Assembly (NCBI RefSeq): GCF_000833575.1
Contig: NZ_CP010827.1
Coordinates: 1,058,980-1,122,979 of the forward strand
Reading direction: 5' to 3'
DNA: 64,000 nucleotides
DNA from: Corynebacterium singulare
Lineage (GTDB): Bacteria > Actinomycetota > Actinomycetes > Mycobacteriales > Mycobacteriaceae
Shown here: piece by piece, positions 37,647-47,455 of the stretch
How positions within the stretch are numbered: the first letter of the stretch is position 1
Layout of the letters: each line of letters starts with the position of its first letter
Made by a program: the position numbers and the translations under genes
The notes under the pieces: generated by a model
The model's input: the letters and a program-made list of their open reading frames with translations, nothing else
Database searches by the model: none
Told to the model about the DNA's origin: nothing

Positions 37647-40600
37647 ATGTCTCGTTTTAGTCCGCTGAACTGGCCGGTCGTCCGCCAGATTCGCAATAAG
37701 GATGCCTTCGGCCGTGACTTGTCTACGCAGTCGGCCAAGAGCGAGGAGCTGCGTGGCCGCACCGTGGACGCCGACCGCGTGGTCCAATCCGTCTGCCCCT
37801 ATTGCGCGGTGGGCTGCTCCCAGCGCGTGTACGTCAAGGATGACCGCGTCATCCAGATCGAGGGTGACCCGGATTCCCCGATTTCGCGCGGACGCCTGTG
37901 CCCCAAGGGCTCGGCCTCTGAGCAGCTCATTAACTCCTCGTCGCGCGTCACCACAATTAAGTACCGTGCACCTTATGCCACTGAGTGGCAGGACTTGGAT
38001 GAAGAAACCGCGATGAACATGATCGCGGATCGCTTTGTGGAGTCGCGTAAGAAGCATTGGGAGGACGTCGATAAGCAGGGGCGTCCCCTCAACCGCACTA
38101 TGGGCATCGCCGGATTGGGTGGTGCAACACTGGACAATGAGGAGAATTACCTCATTAAGAAGCTGTTTACGGCAACCGGTGCGATTCAGGTTGAGAACCA
38201 GGCGCGCATATGACACTCCGCCACCGTTCCTAGTCTAGGAACTTCGTTTGGCCGCGGCGGCGCAACCCAACCGCTGCAGGATATGGCGAATGCGGACTGC
38301 ATCGTCATTGAGGGTTCTAACATGGCGGAATGCCACCCCGTGGGTTTCCAGTGGGTCGTTGAAGCCAAGAAGCGTGGTGCACGCATCATCCACGTTGATC
38401 CGCGCTACACACGCACGTCCGCGTTTGCGAACCGCCACATTGGCATTCGCGGTGGTACGGATGTGGTGCTGTTGGGCGCCATCATTAAGTACGTGCTGGA
38501 CAATGACCTGTATTTCCACGATTACGTGGTGAATTACACGAACGCTGCGTCCATCATCTCGCCCGATTTCCAGGACACCGAGGACCTCGAGGGCCTGTTC
38601 TCGGGATACGATGCGGAAACGGGCAAGTACGTCACGGATTCGTGGCAGTACGTGCGCAAGCCTGAGGGCTCGTCGTGGAACGTGGAGAAGGATCCGACCC
38701 TAGAGAACCCGAACACGGTGTTCCAGATTCTCAAGCGCCACTACTCGCGCTATACGCCTGAGATGGTGGAGGAGACCTGCGGTATTTCACAGGAGGACTT
38801 CTACTACCTGGCGGATTCCATCGCGGATAATTCCAAGCCGGACCGCACTACCTGCTTCGCCTACGCACTGGGCTTTACCCAGCACACTCTAGGAGCACAG
38901 TTCATCCGTACGGCGGCGATCTTGCAGCTGCTCATGGGCAATGTGGGCCGCCCTGGCTCCGGCATCATGGCCCTGCGCGGCCATGCCTCGATTCAGGGGT
39001 CGACGGATATCCCGACGCTGTTCAACTCCCTGCCGGGGTACCTGCCCATGCCGCACGTGGAGCAGGCGAACTGGAGTGAGTACCTTAACTCCTTCCGCAA
39101 GGAAGACCAGAAGGGCTTCTGGCAGTTGGGTGAGAACTATGCGGTCTCACTGATGAAGTCTTACTGGGGTGACGCCGCCACCGAAGAGAATGAGTGGGGA
39201 TTCAACCTCATGCCGCGCCTGTCCGGCGCGCATTCAACGTATGAAACCTTGTTGGCAATGCTCCGCCACGAGGTTGAAGGCTACTTCGTCTTTGGCCAGA
39301 ACCCAGCGGTGGCGCAGTCCAACGGCGGCATGCAACGCCGTGGCCTGGCGGCACTGAAGTGGCTGGTTGTGCGCGATTTCCAGGAGATTGAAACCGCCAG
39401 CTTCTGGAAGGACTCTCCGGAAATCAAGAACGGTGAGCTTAAGACCGAAGAGATTGGCACCGAAGTCTTCCTTATGCCGGCAGCTACCCACGTGGAGAAA
39501 TCCGGCACGTTTACTCAAACCCAGCGCATGGTGCAGTGGCGCTTCCAGGCGGTTCCGCCGCCGGGCCAAGCCCGCAGTGAGGCATGGTTCTTCTACCAGC
39601 TGGGAAAGAAAATCCGTGAGCGTCTTGCTGATTCAACTGACCCACGTGACCTCCCCATCAAGTCCATAACATGGGATTACACTGAGGACGAGCATGGCGA
39701 TCCGAGCTCAGACGAGATCTTGCGTGAAATCAACGGCTACTACCTCGACGGACCAAAGAAAGGGCAGCTCCTGCCTGCCTTTACGGAAATGCGTGCGGAT
39801 GGCACGACGTCCGGTGGTTGCTGGATTTACACCGGTATCTACAAGGACGGCATCAACCATGCAGCAAAGAAGGTGCCGGGTTCGGAACAGAACGAGGTTG
39901 CCTTGGACTGGGGCTGGGTATGGCCAGCTAACCGCCGCATTCTCTACAACCGAGCCTCGGCAAAGCCCGATGGAACTCCATGGTCGGAGCGCAAGAAGTA
40001 CGTGTGGTGGGATGAATCCCAGGGCATGTGGGTCGGTGACGACGTGCCTGACTTCCCAGCAACGAAGCGTCCGGATTACGTGGCGCCCGTCGATGCCGTG
40101 GGACCAGACGCCCTCGATGGTGATGATCCCTTCATCATGCAGGCAGACGGCCTGGGCTGGCTCTTTGCGCCGCAGGGGCTTTCCGACGGCCCCCTGCCCA
40201 CCCACTACGAGCCACAAGAGTCTCCGGTGACGAACGCGCTGTACAAGCAGCAGCAGTCGCCAACGCGCTTGACCATTAAGCGTGAGGACAACCTTTCCCG
40301 CCCCGAGCCAGGGGAGGTCGGCGCGGACGTGTTCCCGTTTGTCTTCTCCACCTATCGCCTGACGGAGATGTATACCTCAGGTGCTATGTCACGCCGGCTG
40401 CCGTTCCTGGCGGAGCTGCAACCCGGCTTGTTCTGTGAGGTGGATAAGGACTTGGCGGAAAAGCGCGGGCTGGTCAACGGCGAGTGGGCCACCATTGTCT
40501 CGCCGCGCGGCGTTATCGAGGCCCAGGTTTTGGTGACCGACCGCATGGAGATGCTCACCATCAACGGCGAGGAGTTCCACCAGATCGGTCTACCGTATCA

Positions 40601-40919
40601 CTACGGCGAGTCTGAAACCACCGATGTGGCCGGCGATGGAGCGAACGACCTGCTGGGTCTGACGCTGGAGCCGAACGTGTTCATCCAGAACTCTAAGGTG
40701 GGCGCGTGTGATATTCAGCCGGGACGCCGCCCACGCGGTGAGGCTCGACTGGATTTGCTGCGTGAATACCAGGAGCGCGCGAAGCTGACGGTGGAGTCAG
40801 GAAACCAAGTTCTTGATGTGAGCGACGCGTTCACCACGGAGGCTCAGGCCACCGACGAGAACACTGGTAATGACTCCACAGCGGGCAACGTGGCTGATTA
40901 TGAAGGCAAGGAGGGCTAA
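37647..40919 (+). CDS. fdhA: Formate dehydrogenase alpha subunit, selenocysteine-containing (UGA read through at 38211)
   Basis: The gene reads as 1090 residues if the in-frame TGA at 38211-38213 is selenocysteine (residue 189). An N-terminal [4Fe-4S] motif (C50, C53, C57, C85) is followed by NQARI-Sec-HSATVPSLG, the same context as the active site of E. coli FdhF and FdnG. The molybdopterin domains follow: ANADCIVIEGSNMAECHP, HVDPRYTRTS, QNPAVAQSNGG, and a C-terminal guanylate-binding part with IGLPYHYGE. Sec ligates Mo or W and formate is oxidised to CO2. There is no twin-arginine signal, unlike FdnG, so the enzyme probably faces the cytoplasm. The first gene of fdhABC; a -10-like TAGATT at 37635 suggests a very short leader. 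Confidence 0.93.
38211..38260 (+). promoter_or_regulatory. SECIS-like selenocysteine insertion hairpin in fdhA
   Basis: Starting 13 bases after the UGA, GTTCCTAGTCTAGGAAC (38226-38242) folds into a GUUCC/GGAAC stem, which can extend to CCU/AGG under an AGUCU loop. E. coli fdhF has GUUGCAGGUCUGCAC at the same codon position, six codons counting the UGA as one, with a GGUCU loop read by SelB. An outer CCGCC/GGCGG pairing (38218-38222 with 38256-38260) may close the structure. The match of register and loop supports SelB recognition. Confidence 0.8.
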
Positions 40920-40924
40920 TAACC

Positions 40925-41968
40925 GTGGCGAATGCATTGACGGAGAAAGCCGACAAGCACGGCTACGAGTCCTACCAGCGCATGGCGTTCTTCACCGATA
41001 CCTCCATTTGTATCGGTTGTAAGGCCTGCGAGGTGGCGTGTAAGGAGTGGAACCGCAACCCGGTTGAAGGCTATGCGGTGACTGGAAACTCCTATGACAA
41101 CACCGGCTCGCTTGGCGCCAACACGTGGCGCCATGTGGCCTTCATTGAACAAAACAACGAGCGCATTGAACGCGCTCGTGAAGAGGGTCGACAGCTCATT
41201 TCGCTGGGTATGCCTACTGTTCAGCCGTCCACGACGCCGCCCGACACCGATGACTTCCGCTGGCTCATGTCCTCCGATGTGTGCAAACACTGCACCAACG
41301 CGGGATGCCTCGATGTGTGCCCGACGGGCGCGTTGTTCCGCTCGGAGTACGGCACCGTGGTGGTGCAAGACGATGTATGCAATGGTTGTGGTACCTGTGT
41401 GGCGGGTTGTCCCTTTGGCGTCATTGAGCGCCGCGACGATGGCGGTGTGACGCTCAAAGCCGATAAGACCGCGACCGTGGATTATGAAGTCCCAGACCAC
41501 GCGGGCATCAACGTGCTTGCCAAGCTTAAGCAGCTCAAGCCGCAAGGCCAAGATCATGTGCCGGGACAGTCCATGCCCATCAAGAACTTGGGCGTGGCTC
41601 AGAAGTGCACCATGTGCTACGACCGCCTCAAGATTGGTGAGCAGCCGGCCTGTGCCAAGACCTGCCCCACGGACTCCATCCAGTTTGGTCCGTACGAAGA
41701 GATGCTGGCCGCAGCTCAGGAACGTGTACGTGTTTTGCACGAGCAGGGCCTGACTGAGGCTCGCCTGTATGGTGCGAACCGTGAGGACGGTGTGGGTGGC
41801 ACTGGCTCCATCTTCTTGCTTCTGGACTCTCCTGAGGTCTACGGCTTGCCGCCGGATCCGCGCGTGCCCACGGCGGATTTGCCGCAGATGTACAAGACCG
41901 CGGCGAAGGCTATTGGAGGTATGGCGCTGGCGGTTGCCGGAGCATTCGTGATGGGAGGCCGCAAGTGA
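40925..41968 (+). CDS. fdhB: Formate dehydrogenase beta subunit, four-cluster ferredoxin type
   Basis: The 347-residue protein has four ferredoxin Cys clusters: CIGCKACEVACKEW, CKHCTNAGCLDVCPTGA, CNGCGTCVAGCPFG, and CTMCYDRL with CAKTCPTDS. It carries electrons from the Sec/Mo subunit towards the membrane. A single hydrophobic segment at the very end (AIGGMALAVAGAFVMGG) resembles the membrane anchor of FdnH. The GTG start lies 5 bases after fdhA, and the stop overlaps fdhC by 4 bp. Confidence 0.93.
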   Translation: MANALTEKADKHGYESYQRMAFFTDTSICIGCKACEVACKEWNRNPVEGYAVTGNSYDNTGSLGANTWRHVAFIEQNNERIERAREEGRQLISLGMPTVQPSTTPPDTDDFRWLMSSDVCKHCTNAGCLDVCPTGALFRSEYGTVVVQDDVCNGCGTCVAGCPFGVIERRDDGGVTLKADKTATVDYEVPDHAGINVLAKLKQLKPQGQDHVPGQSMPIKNLGVAQKCTMCYDRLKIGEQPACAKTCPTDSIQFGPYEEMLAAAQERVRVLHEQGLTEARLYGANREDGVGGTGSIFLLLDSPEVYGLPPDPRVPTADLPQMYKTAAKAIGGMALAVAGAFVMGGRK

Positions 41969-43059
41969 GCGAATTTGATGAGTACCGCCCGCCGCAGGAG
42001 CCTAGGCGCTTCGGAGGCAAGAAGGGTGGAAAGAAGCGCAAGCGTCTAGGCGCGGGTGCCCAAGACGGTTCCAAAGAGCAGCGCATGGCGGAGGACTTTG
42101 AGTTCTCTTCCTATTACGGCAAGCCCGTGGTCAAAGCCCCGCCGTGGGAGTGGCCCATTGGCGGCTACCTGTTCCTCGGTGGTCTGGCTGGTGGCTCGGC
42201 GCTGCTCGGCGCAGGTGCGCAGGCGACCGGCAATAGGGAGCTGAAGCGGTCGACGCGCTTGACCGCCTTCTCGGCGGCCTCGGTAGGATCAGTTTTTCTC
42301 GTGCTGGACTTGGGCCGCCCGGAACGCCTGCTCAACATGTTCCGAGTGTTCAAGGTGACCTCGCCGATGTCCGTTGGTTCGTGGATCTTGGGTAGCTTCG
42401 CTGGCGCAGCAGCTCTGCCAGCTCTTGTGGAAGCCGATGAGCTGGTTGGCGGGGTAGTGCCTGCGCCCGTTCGGGCTCTTCTTGACAAGGCCGCTGGCCC
42501 AGCGGGTGGTGTCGCCGGCGTGTTGGGCGGTCCGCTGGCCGGATACACAGCCGTCTTGCTAGCGAATACCTCGAATCCGACATGGAATGACGCAAGGAAG
42601 CACTTGCCGTATGTCTTCGTATCGTCGGCGTCGGCAGCCGCATCAGGTGCCGCGATGGTGTTCACTCCCGTGGAAAGCGCAGGTCCTGCACGCGCCTTGG
42701 GCATGGCGGCCGCAGCGAGCGACCTCGCCGCGACCCGCATCATGGAAGAAAACATGGAGCCGGAGCCCAAGCGCCCGCTGCATGAGGGCGTGCCCGGAAA
42801 GCTCATGAAGGCCTCCGAAGCACTTATCGCCACAGGTGGCGTGGGTACCGTCGTGGCAGCGCTGACGAAGTCACGGGCGGTGTCGGTGGTCTCGGGGCTG
42901 GCACTGATGGCGGGCTCAGCCTGCACACGTTTCGGAGTTCTCAACGCCGGGCGCGAGGCCGTCAAGGATCCCTCAACCACCATCGGACCGCAAAAGCGCC
43001 GCGCGGAGGCCCGCCGCCGTGCGGAAGGCCTCGGAACCTCGACGGTTACGAGCGGATAG
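41965..43059 (+). CDS. fdhC: NrfD-type membrane subunit of formate dehydrogenase
   Basis: The 364-residue protein belongs to the NrfD/PsrC polysulfide-reductase membrane family and not to the cytochrome b561-type FdnI. An unusually basic N-terminus (RRFGGKKGGKKRKRLGAG) leads to about eight hydrophobic segments, with WEWPIGGYLFLGGLAGGSALLGAG and VFLVLDLGRPERLLNMFRVFKVTSPMSVGSW. It should hand electrons to menaquinone without haem. GTG 41965 overlaps the fdhB stop. Its 3' end overlaps the convergent selD by 14 bp. Confidence 0.88.
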   Translation: MSEFDEYRPPQEPRRFGGKKGGKKRKRLGAGAQDGSKEQRMAEDFEFSSYYGKPVVKAPPWEWPIGGYLFLGGLAGGSALLGAGAQATGNRELKRSTRLTAFSAASVGSVFLVLDLGRPERLLNMFRVFKVTSPMSVGSWILGSFAGAAALPALVEADELVGGVVPAPVRALLDKAAGPAGGVAGVLGGPLAGYTAVLLANTSNPTWNDARKHLPYVFVSSASAAASGAAMVFTPVESAGPARALGMAAAASDLAATRIMEENMEPEPKRPLHEGVPGKLMKASEALIATGGVGTVVAALTKSRAVSVVSGLALMAGSACTRFGVLNAGREAVKDPSTTIGPQKRRAEARRRAEGLGTSTVTSG

Positions 43060-44026
43060 TAATCCGCGCCTCACCTGGGACGGTTCGGCCAATGACCGGA
43101 TAGCCGGGAACCTCACCGATGACGAGGAGGCCGCCGGAGGTCTGGGCATCAGCAAGGAAGACGAGGTCTTCTTCACTCAGGTCGGCGTTCAGGTGGGGGT
43201 GTACCCAGTCGAGGTTGCGGCGCGAGCCGCCCGGGATGAACCCTTCTGCCAGGGCTTCCTTCGCGCCCTCAATGGCAGGAACAGCGGAGAAGTCTAGCTC
43301 CGCACCGATTCCGGAGGCGCGGCACATCTTATAGAGGTGGCCCAACAGTCCGAAGCCGGTGACGTCGGTGGCGGCACGTACCCCGGCTGCTACCGCGGCA
43401 GCGGCCGCATCGCGGTTAAGCGTGGTCATAGAGTCCACCGCGGCCTGGGAGACCTCGCCGGTGGCCTTGTGTTTATTGTTGAGGATGCCCACGCCAATCG
43501 GCTTGGTCAGCGTGATGGGAAGCCCGGCCTCGGCGGCGTCGTTGCGCAAGATTTTGTCCGGGTGGACGATGCCCGTGGCCGCCAAACCATAGGTGGGTTC
43601 CGGAGCAGTGATGGAGTGACCGCCAGTAATGGAAATGCCGGCCTCACTGGCGATATCCATGCCGCCGCGCAGAACCTCGCGCAAAATGTCGAGGCCAAGC
43701 ACTTCGCGCGGCCAGCCCACGAGGTTGATGGCGGTGATGGGGGTGCCGCCCATGGCGTAGACGTCGGAAAGCGCATTGGCAGCGGCGACGCGGCCCCAGT
43801 CATACGGATCGTTGAGCATCGGCGTGAAGAAGTCCGCGGTAGAGATGACCGCGAGACCATCTGGGATGCGCACGGCGGAGGCATCGTCGCCGTCGTCAAG
43901 CCCAACCAACACGTTGGGGTCCGCGGTGCCCACGAGTCCTTCCACGGCAGACTCGAGTTCGCCCGGGGGAATCTTGCATGCACAGCCGCCACCGGCGGCA
44001 AAGGACGTTAGTTTAATGTCAGTCAT
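43046..44026 (-). CDS. selD: Selenide, water dikinase
   Basis: About 326 residues from ATG 44026. The active-site segment GGGCACKIPP carries the catalytic Cys and Lys (equivalent to Cys17 and Lys20 of E. coli); the residue is Cys and not Sec. The ATP/metal region ISTADFFTPMLNDPYDWGRVAAANALSDVYAMGG is intact. It makes selenophosphate from selenide and ATP, the selenium donor for SelA. It is transcribed away from selC-selA-selB. Confidence 0.96.
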   Translation of the reverse strand: MTDIKLTSFAAGGGCACKIPPGELESAVEGLVGTADPNVLVGLDDGDDASAVRIPDGLAVISTADFFTPMLNDPYDWGRVAAANALSDVYAMGGTPITAINLVGWPREVLGLDILREVLRGGMDIASEAGISITGGHSITAPEPTYGLAATGIVHPDKILRNDAAEAGLPITLTKPIGVGILNNKHKATGEVSQAAVDSMTTLNRDAAAAAVAAGVRAATDVTGFGLLGHLYKMCRASGIGAELDFSAVPAIEGAKEALAEGFIPGGSRRNLDWVHPHLNADLSEEDLVFLADAQTSGGLLVIGEVPGYPVIGRTVPGEARITIRS

Positions 44027-44061
44027 AAGTACTACTTTAGCCACGTGTAAGGTGAGCAGGC

Positions 44062-44156
44062 GGAGGCGTACGTGTCCTGGTGGGCGCCCCGGTCTTCAAA
44101 ACCGGTGAGGCCGAGCATCTCGGTCTGGCAGGTTCGATTCCTGTCCGTCTCCGCCA
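44062..44156 (+). tRNA. selC: tRNA-Sec (UCA anticodon)
   Basis: The 95-nt gene matches E. coli selC in length and layout. The anticodon loop CTTCAAA (TCA anticodon) sits on a CCGGT/ACCGG stem. The D-stem has six pairs (GTGTCC with GGGCGC around TGGT), a tRNA-Sec feature. The long variable arm pairs AGGCCGAG with CTCGGTCT, the T-arm is GCAGG-TTCGATT-CCTGT, and G73 and CCA are encoded. Seven acceptor pairs form, and the eighth appears to be a U-C mismatch. It lies 24 bases before selA. Confidence 0.95.
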
Positions 44157-44180
44157 TACGCGCAGCTAGGAGGAACCACG

Positions 44181-45464
44181 ATGACAGATCCCCGCCGCTT
44201 TATCCCGAAGATGGATGAAATCCTCCAGTACCCGGCGGTGCGCGCAGCACAAGAACGCCTAGCGCCCCATAGCGTGCGCGCCGTCATCGACGCCGTGCTG
44301 GCCGACGCCCGCTCCGGCGCCCTCGCGCCCTCCCTCGTTGAGGCAGAGCTGGCGGCACGCTTGGATCGAACCCGTCCGTATTCTCTGCGCCCTGTCATCA
44401 ACGCCACAGGCGTTATTGTCCACACGAACTTGGGCCGTGCACCTTTGCCGCCAGCGGCGGTGGACGCATTGGTAGCCGCGGCGTCCTATACGGACGTGGA
44501 GATGGATTTGGAGAGCGGCCTACGCTCGCGCGATAGGGGGCGCGCGGCTGTAGACGCTGTGCTAGCAGCGTGCCCCGGTGCGGAGGATGCGCTCGTGGTC
44601 AACAACGGTGCTTCCGCGCTGTTGCTGGCTACTGCGGCGTTGGCGCCCGGTAAAGAAGTCATCATCTCCCGCGGAGAGCTCATTGAGATTGGTGCAGGTT
44701 TCCGCCTGCCGGAGCTCATCGAGTCGACCGCTACTCGCCTGCACGAAGTAGGCGCGACCAACCGCACTCATGCGGCGGATTATGAACGCGCCCTGGGGGA
44801 GGAGACGGGCGCGATTCTCAAGGTCCATCCCTCAAACTTCCTCATCAGCGGTTTCACGTCCTCGGTGTCGGTGGCGCAGCTGCGTCAGCTTACGGATTTG
44901 CCGCTCATCGTGGATATCGGCTCCGGCCTGCTCACCCCGGATGCGCAGCTGCCGGACGAGCCCTCTGCCAGCGAAGCACTCCGCGACGGCGCCGATATCG
45001 TGTTGTTCTCCGGGGATAAACTGCTGGGCGGACCCCAAGCGGGCGTGCTCGTGGGAACGAAGGACGCCATTGCCGCATGTAAGAAGCATCCTCTGGCGCG
45101 GGCAGTGCGCATTGACAAGTTGCGGCTCAACGCACTGGAAGCGGCTATCTCCACCTCAGCGAACGCCGTCCATGATGCATTGCACCTGTCGGCAGAACGT
45201 CATAAACAGCGCACCGAACACATAGCGTTCGCAGTGGGCGGCGAGGTCGTCGAGCATCACGGCCGCGTGGGCGGCGGTGGCGCCCCGGAGGTGCCGCTGC
45301 CGGGTTGGGCGGTGGCGCTGCCGGAAAGGATCGCGAGTGTGCTGCGGCAGGGGTCTACGCCCGTTGTGGCACGGGTGAGCAATGGACGCTGCCTGGTAGA
45401 CGTGCGCTGCGTTCCGGAGAACCAGGATGCGGAGCTTATCGCAGCGATTCAGGCGGTGATGTAG
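44181..45464 (+). CDS. selA: L-seryl-tRNA(Sec) selenium transferase
   Basis: The 427-residue PLP enzyme has the N-terminal tRNA-binding region, RPVINATGVIVHTNLGRAPLP, and the PLP lysine in IVLFSGDKLLGGPQAG. As a decamer it converts Ser-tRNA(Sec) to Sec-tRNA(Sec) with selenophosphate. A strong ribosome site, AGGAGG, lies 7 bases before ATG 44181. Its stop directly abuts the selB start. Confidence 0.97.
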   Translation: MTDPRRFIPKMDEILQYPAVRAAQERLAPHSVRAVIDAVLADARSGALAPSLVEAELAARLDRTRPYSLRPVINATGVIVHTNLGRAPLPPAAVDALVAAASYTDVEMDLESGLRSRDRGRAAVDAVLAACPGAEDALVVNNGASALLLATAALAPGKEVIISRGELIEIGAGFRLPELIESTATRLHEVGATNRTHAADYERALGEETGAILKVHPSNFLISGFTSSVSVAQLRQLTDLPLIVDIGSGLLTPDAQLPDEPSASEALRDGADIVLFSGDKLLGGPQAGVLVGTKDAIAACKKHPLARAVRIDKLRLNALEAAISTSANAVHDALHLSAERHKQRTEHIAFAVGGEVVEHHGRVGGGGAPEVPLPGWAVALPERIASVLRQGSTPVVARVSNGRCLVDVRCVPENQDAELIAAIQAVM

Positions 45465-47231
45465 GTGTACGTTGTTGCCACCGCGGGCCATGTGGATCAC
45501 GGCAAATCCAGCTTGGTCAAAGCTCTGACTGGAATGGAGCCGGACCGCTGGGAGGAAGAACAGCGCCGCGGGCTCACCATTGACCTAGGATTCGTGTGGA
45601 CCATGCTGGACTCGGGCGCAAACGTGGCCTTCGTGGACGTGCCAGGCCACGAGAAGTTCCTGGGTAACATGCTCGCCGGGGTGGGGCCAGCCCCGGTGGT
45701 GCTTTTTGTCGTTGCTGCCGACGAAGGCTGGCAAGCGCAGTCCACTGACCATCGCGATGCTTTAAGAGCGCTCGACGTGCGGCACGGCATCGTCGCACTC
45801 ACCCGGGCCGATAGAGCGGATGATGCGCGCCGCGCGGAGGTTGCCGCGCAGGTACGGGCGGAGCTGGCAGGAACCGTGCTTGTCGACGCCCCCCTCGTCC
45901 CCGTCTCCGCCATAACCGGGGAGGGCTTGGACGCACTGCGCGCAGAGCTGGATGCTGTGCTGGCGGGGATGCCCGCTCCCGACGCGACAGCGCGGGTGCG
46001 GCTATGGGTAGACAGAGCCTTCAGCGTGAAAGGTGCCGGCACCGTAGTGACGGGAACCCTGGCGGCAGGAACACTTGCGGTGGGCGATGAGCTGGTGCTG
46101 GGGGAGAAGAAGGTCACGGTCCGGGGGCTACAAAGCGAGAACGTCAGTGCGCCATCGGTAGGGCCGGTCTCCCGCGTGGCGGTCAATTTGCGTGGAGTGG
46201 ATGCGGACCAGATACATCGCGGAGCTGCACTGCTCAGCCCTGGAAAGTGGCGTGTCCTCGAGGCAGTGGACGTGCGACGCACTTTCGGCACCGAGCTGGC
46301 TGATCTGCCGCAGAATCTGGTAGTCCATATCGGCACCGCAGGCCTAGGCGCGCGGCTGCGCCCGCTGGGAGGCGATTTCGCCCGGCTGACACTAGAGGAG
46401 CCGCTGCCACTGACCCTGCTCGATAAGTTTGTGGTGCGCACGCCCGGCGGCCGGCACGTTGCGGCGGGCTTAGAAATCGTCGATATGCACCCAGCGGAGC
46501 TCACCCGCCGAGGCGATGCACAGAAGCGCGCTGAAGAATTGGCGGACACCGATGTCCTGAATCCAACTGAGTGGTTGCGCCGCTGTGGCTATGACCGCCA
46601 GGAGAATCTGGTGCGCGATGGATTCGCCGTGGAGGAGGTCCCCGCAGGGATCATCGAGTTCCGTGACTGGTGGATTGCCGCTAGCCAGATAGTCACATGG
46701 AAGGAGAGACTGCTGCGAGCGGTCAGGGACCACGCAGCGGCGAATCCGCTCTCACCGGGTCTGCCGCGCGCGGCCGCTATGGATTCGCTGGGAATTGATG
46801 ACCCCGCCCTGCTCGGCCTGGCGGTGGCCGCGGCCAAGGTTGAATCGGCCGATGGTGTGCTGCGCGTGCCGGGCCAGACCGTGGACTTGGGGCCGGCGGA
46901 AAAGGGTGTGGCAGAGCTTGAACGGCGCCTGCGTGAGGAGCCTTTCGCTGCACCCGAGGCCGCGGACCTGAAGGAGCTAGGCCTTGGGGCCAAAGAACTA
47001 GCCGCCGCTGAGCGCGCCGGGCGTCTGCTTCGGCTGCAGGGAGGAGTCGTGCTATTGCCTTCTGCGCCTCGCGAGGCGCAGGCGCTGGTCGCCCAGCTGG
47101 AGCAGCCGTTTACGCTCTCGGCAGCGCGCAAAGTAATGGGCACGACGCGCCGTGTTGCCATTCCGCTCTTGGAACACCTCGACTCGATCGGAGTGACTCG
47201 CCTAGTGGATGGGCAGCGAACGGTGCGCTAA
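45465..47231 (+). CDS. selB: Selenocysteine-specific elongation factor SelB
   Basis: The 588-residue GTPase has G1 ATAGHVDHGKSSLVKALTG, G3 DVPGHEKFLGNML and a G4 ALTRADRADD, where Lys of TKAD is replaced by Arg. EF-Tu-like domains II and III occupy about residues 170-340. The C-terminal 240 residues are the winged-helix domains that bind the SECIS, ending in LEHLDSIGVTRLVDGQRTVR. It delivers Sec-tRNA to the ribosome at the UGA of fdhA. The GTG start follows the selA stop directly. Confidence 0.96.
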   Translation: MYVVATAGHVDHGKSSLVKALTGMEPDRWEEEQRRGLTIDLGFVWTMLDSGANVAFVDVPGHEKFLGNMLAGVGPAPVVLFVVAADEGWQAQSTDHRDALRALDVRHGIVALTRADRADDARRAEVAAQVRAELAGTVLVDAPLVPVSAITGEGLDALRAELDAVLAGMPAPDATARVRLWVDRAFSVKGAGTVVTGTLAAGTLAVGDELVLGEKKVTVRGLQSENVSAPSVGPVSRVAVNLRGVDADQIHRGAALLSPGKWRVLEAVDVRRTFGTELADLPQNLVVHIGTAGLGARLRPLGGDFARLTLEEPLPLTLLDKFVVRTPGGRHVAAGLEIVDMHPAELTRRGDAQKRAEELADTDVLNPTEWLRRCGYDRQENLVRDGFAVEEVPAGIIEFRDWWIAASQIVTWKERLLRAVRDHAAANPLSPGLPRAAAMDSLGIDDPALLGLAVAAAKVESADGVLRVPGQTVDLGPAEKGVAELERRLREEPFAAPEAADLKELGLGAKELAAAERAGRLLRLQGGVVLLPSAPREAQALVAQLEQPFTLSAARKVMGTTRRVAIPLLEHLDSIGVTRLVDGQRTVR

Positions 47232-47274
47232 GTCCTAGTGGGCGGCTGCCGAAATGAACGAGCGCGGTGCTAGG

Positions 47275-47378
47275 AGCAAAGGGACCAAAGTAAGGGAACC
47301 ATCTGTGGGGTGGTGTCGGAGAAAGTCCAGGTCAGCGTATGAGGATAAGCGCATAAGGTACTAATTAAAAGGTGCCTT
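47275..47378. repeat. 104-bp repeat, copy A
   Basis: This stretch matches 48316-48419 over its full 104 bp with 14 differences and no gap. The start AGCAAAGGGACC and end GGTGCCTT are shared. The right end lacks the TTGCT that completes the inverted end in copy B. It lies between selB and the HigBA module. Confidence 0.85.
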
Positions 47379-47455
47379 CTAGAATATCATTGTCATGGGG
47401 GAATCAAGGCAGTCTTAAGCTCCAGAAAGTTCTCCAGGATTCAGTGTCAGAAACT

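Noticed and set aside
37647..37766. Twin-arginine signal on the formate dehydrogenase alpha subunit
   Set aside because: The first 40 residues contain no RR-x-F-L-K pattern and no hydrophobic stretch.
38214..38282. Possible frameshift or nonsense mutation in fdhA
   Set aside because: The frame is unchanged across the TGA, the surrounding residues are the Sec site of formate dehydrogenases, and a complete set of sel genes is adjacent.
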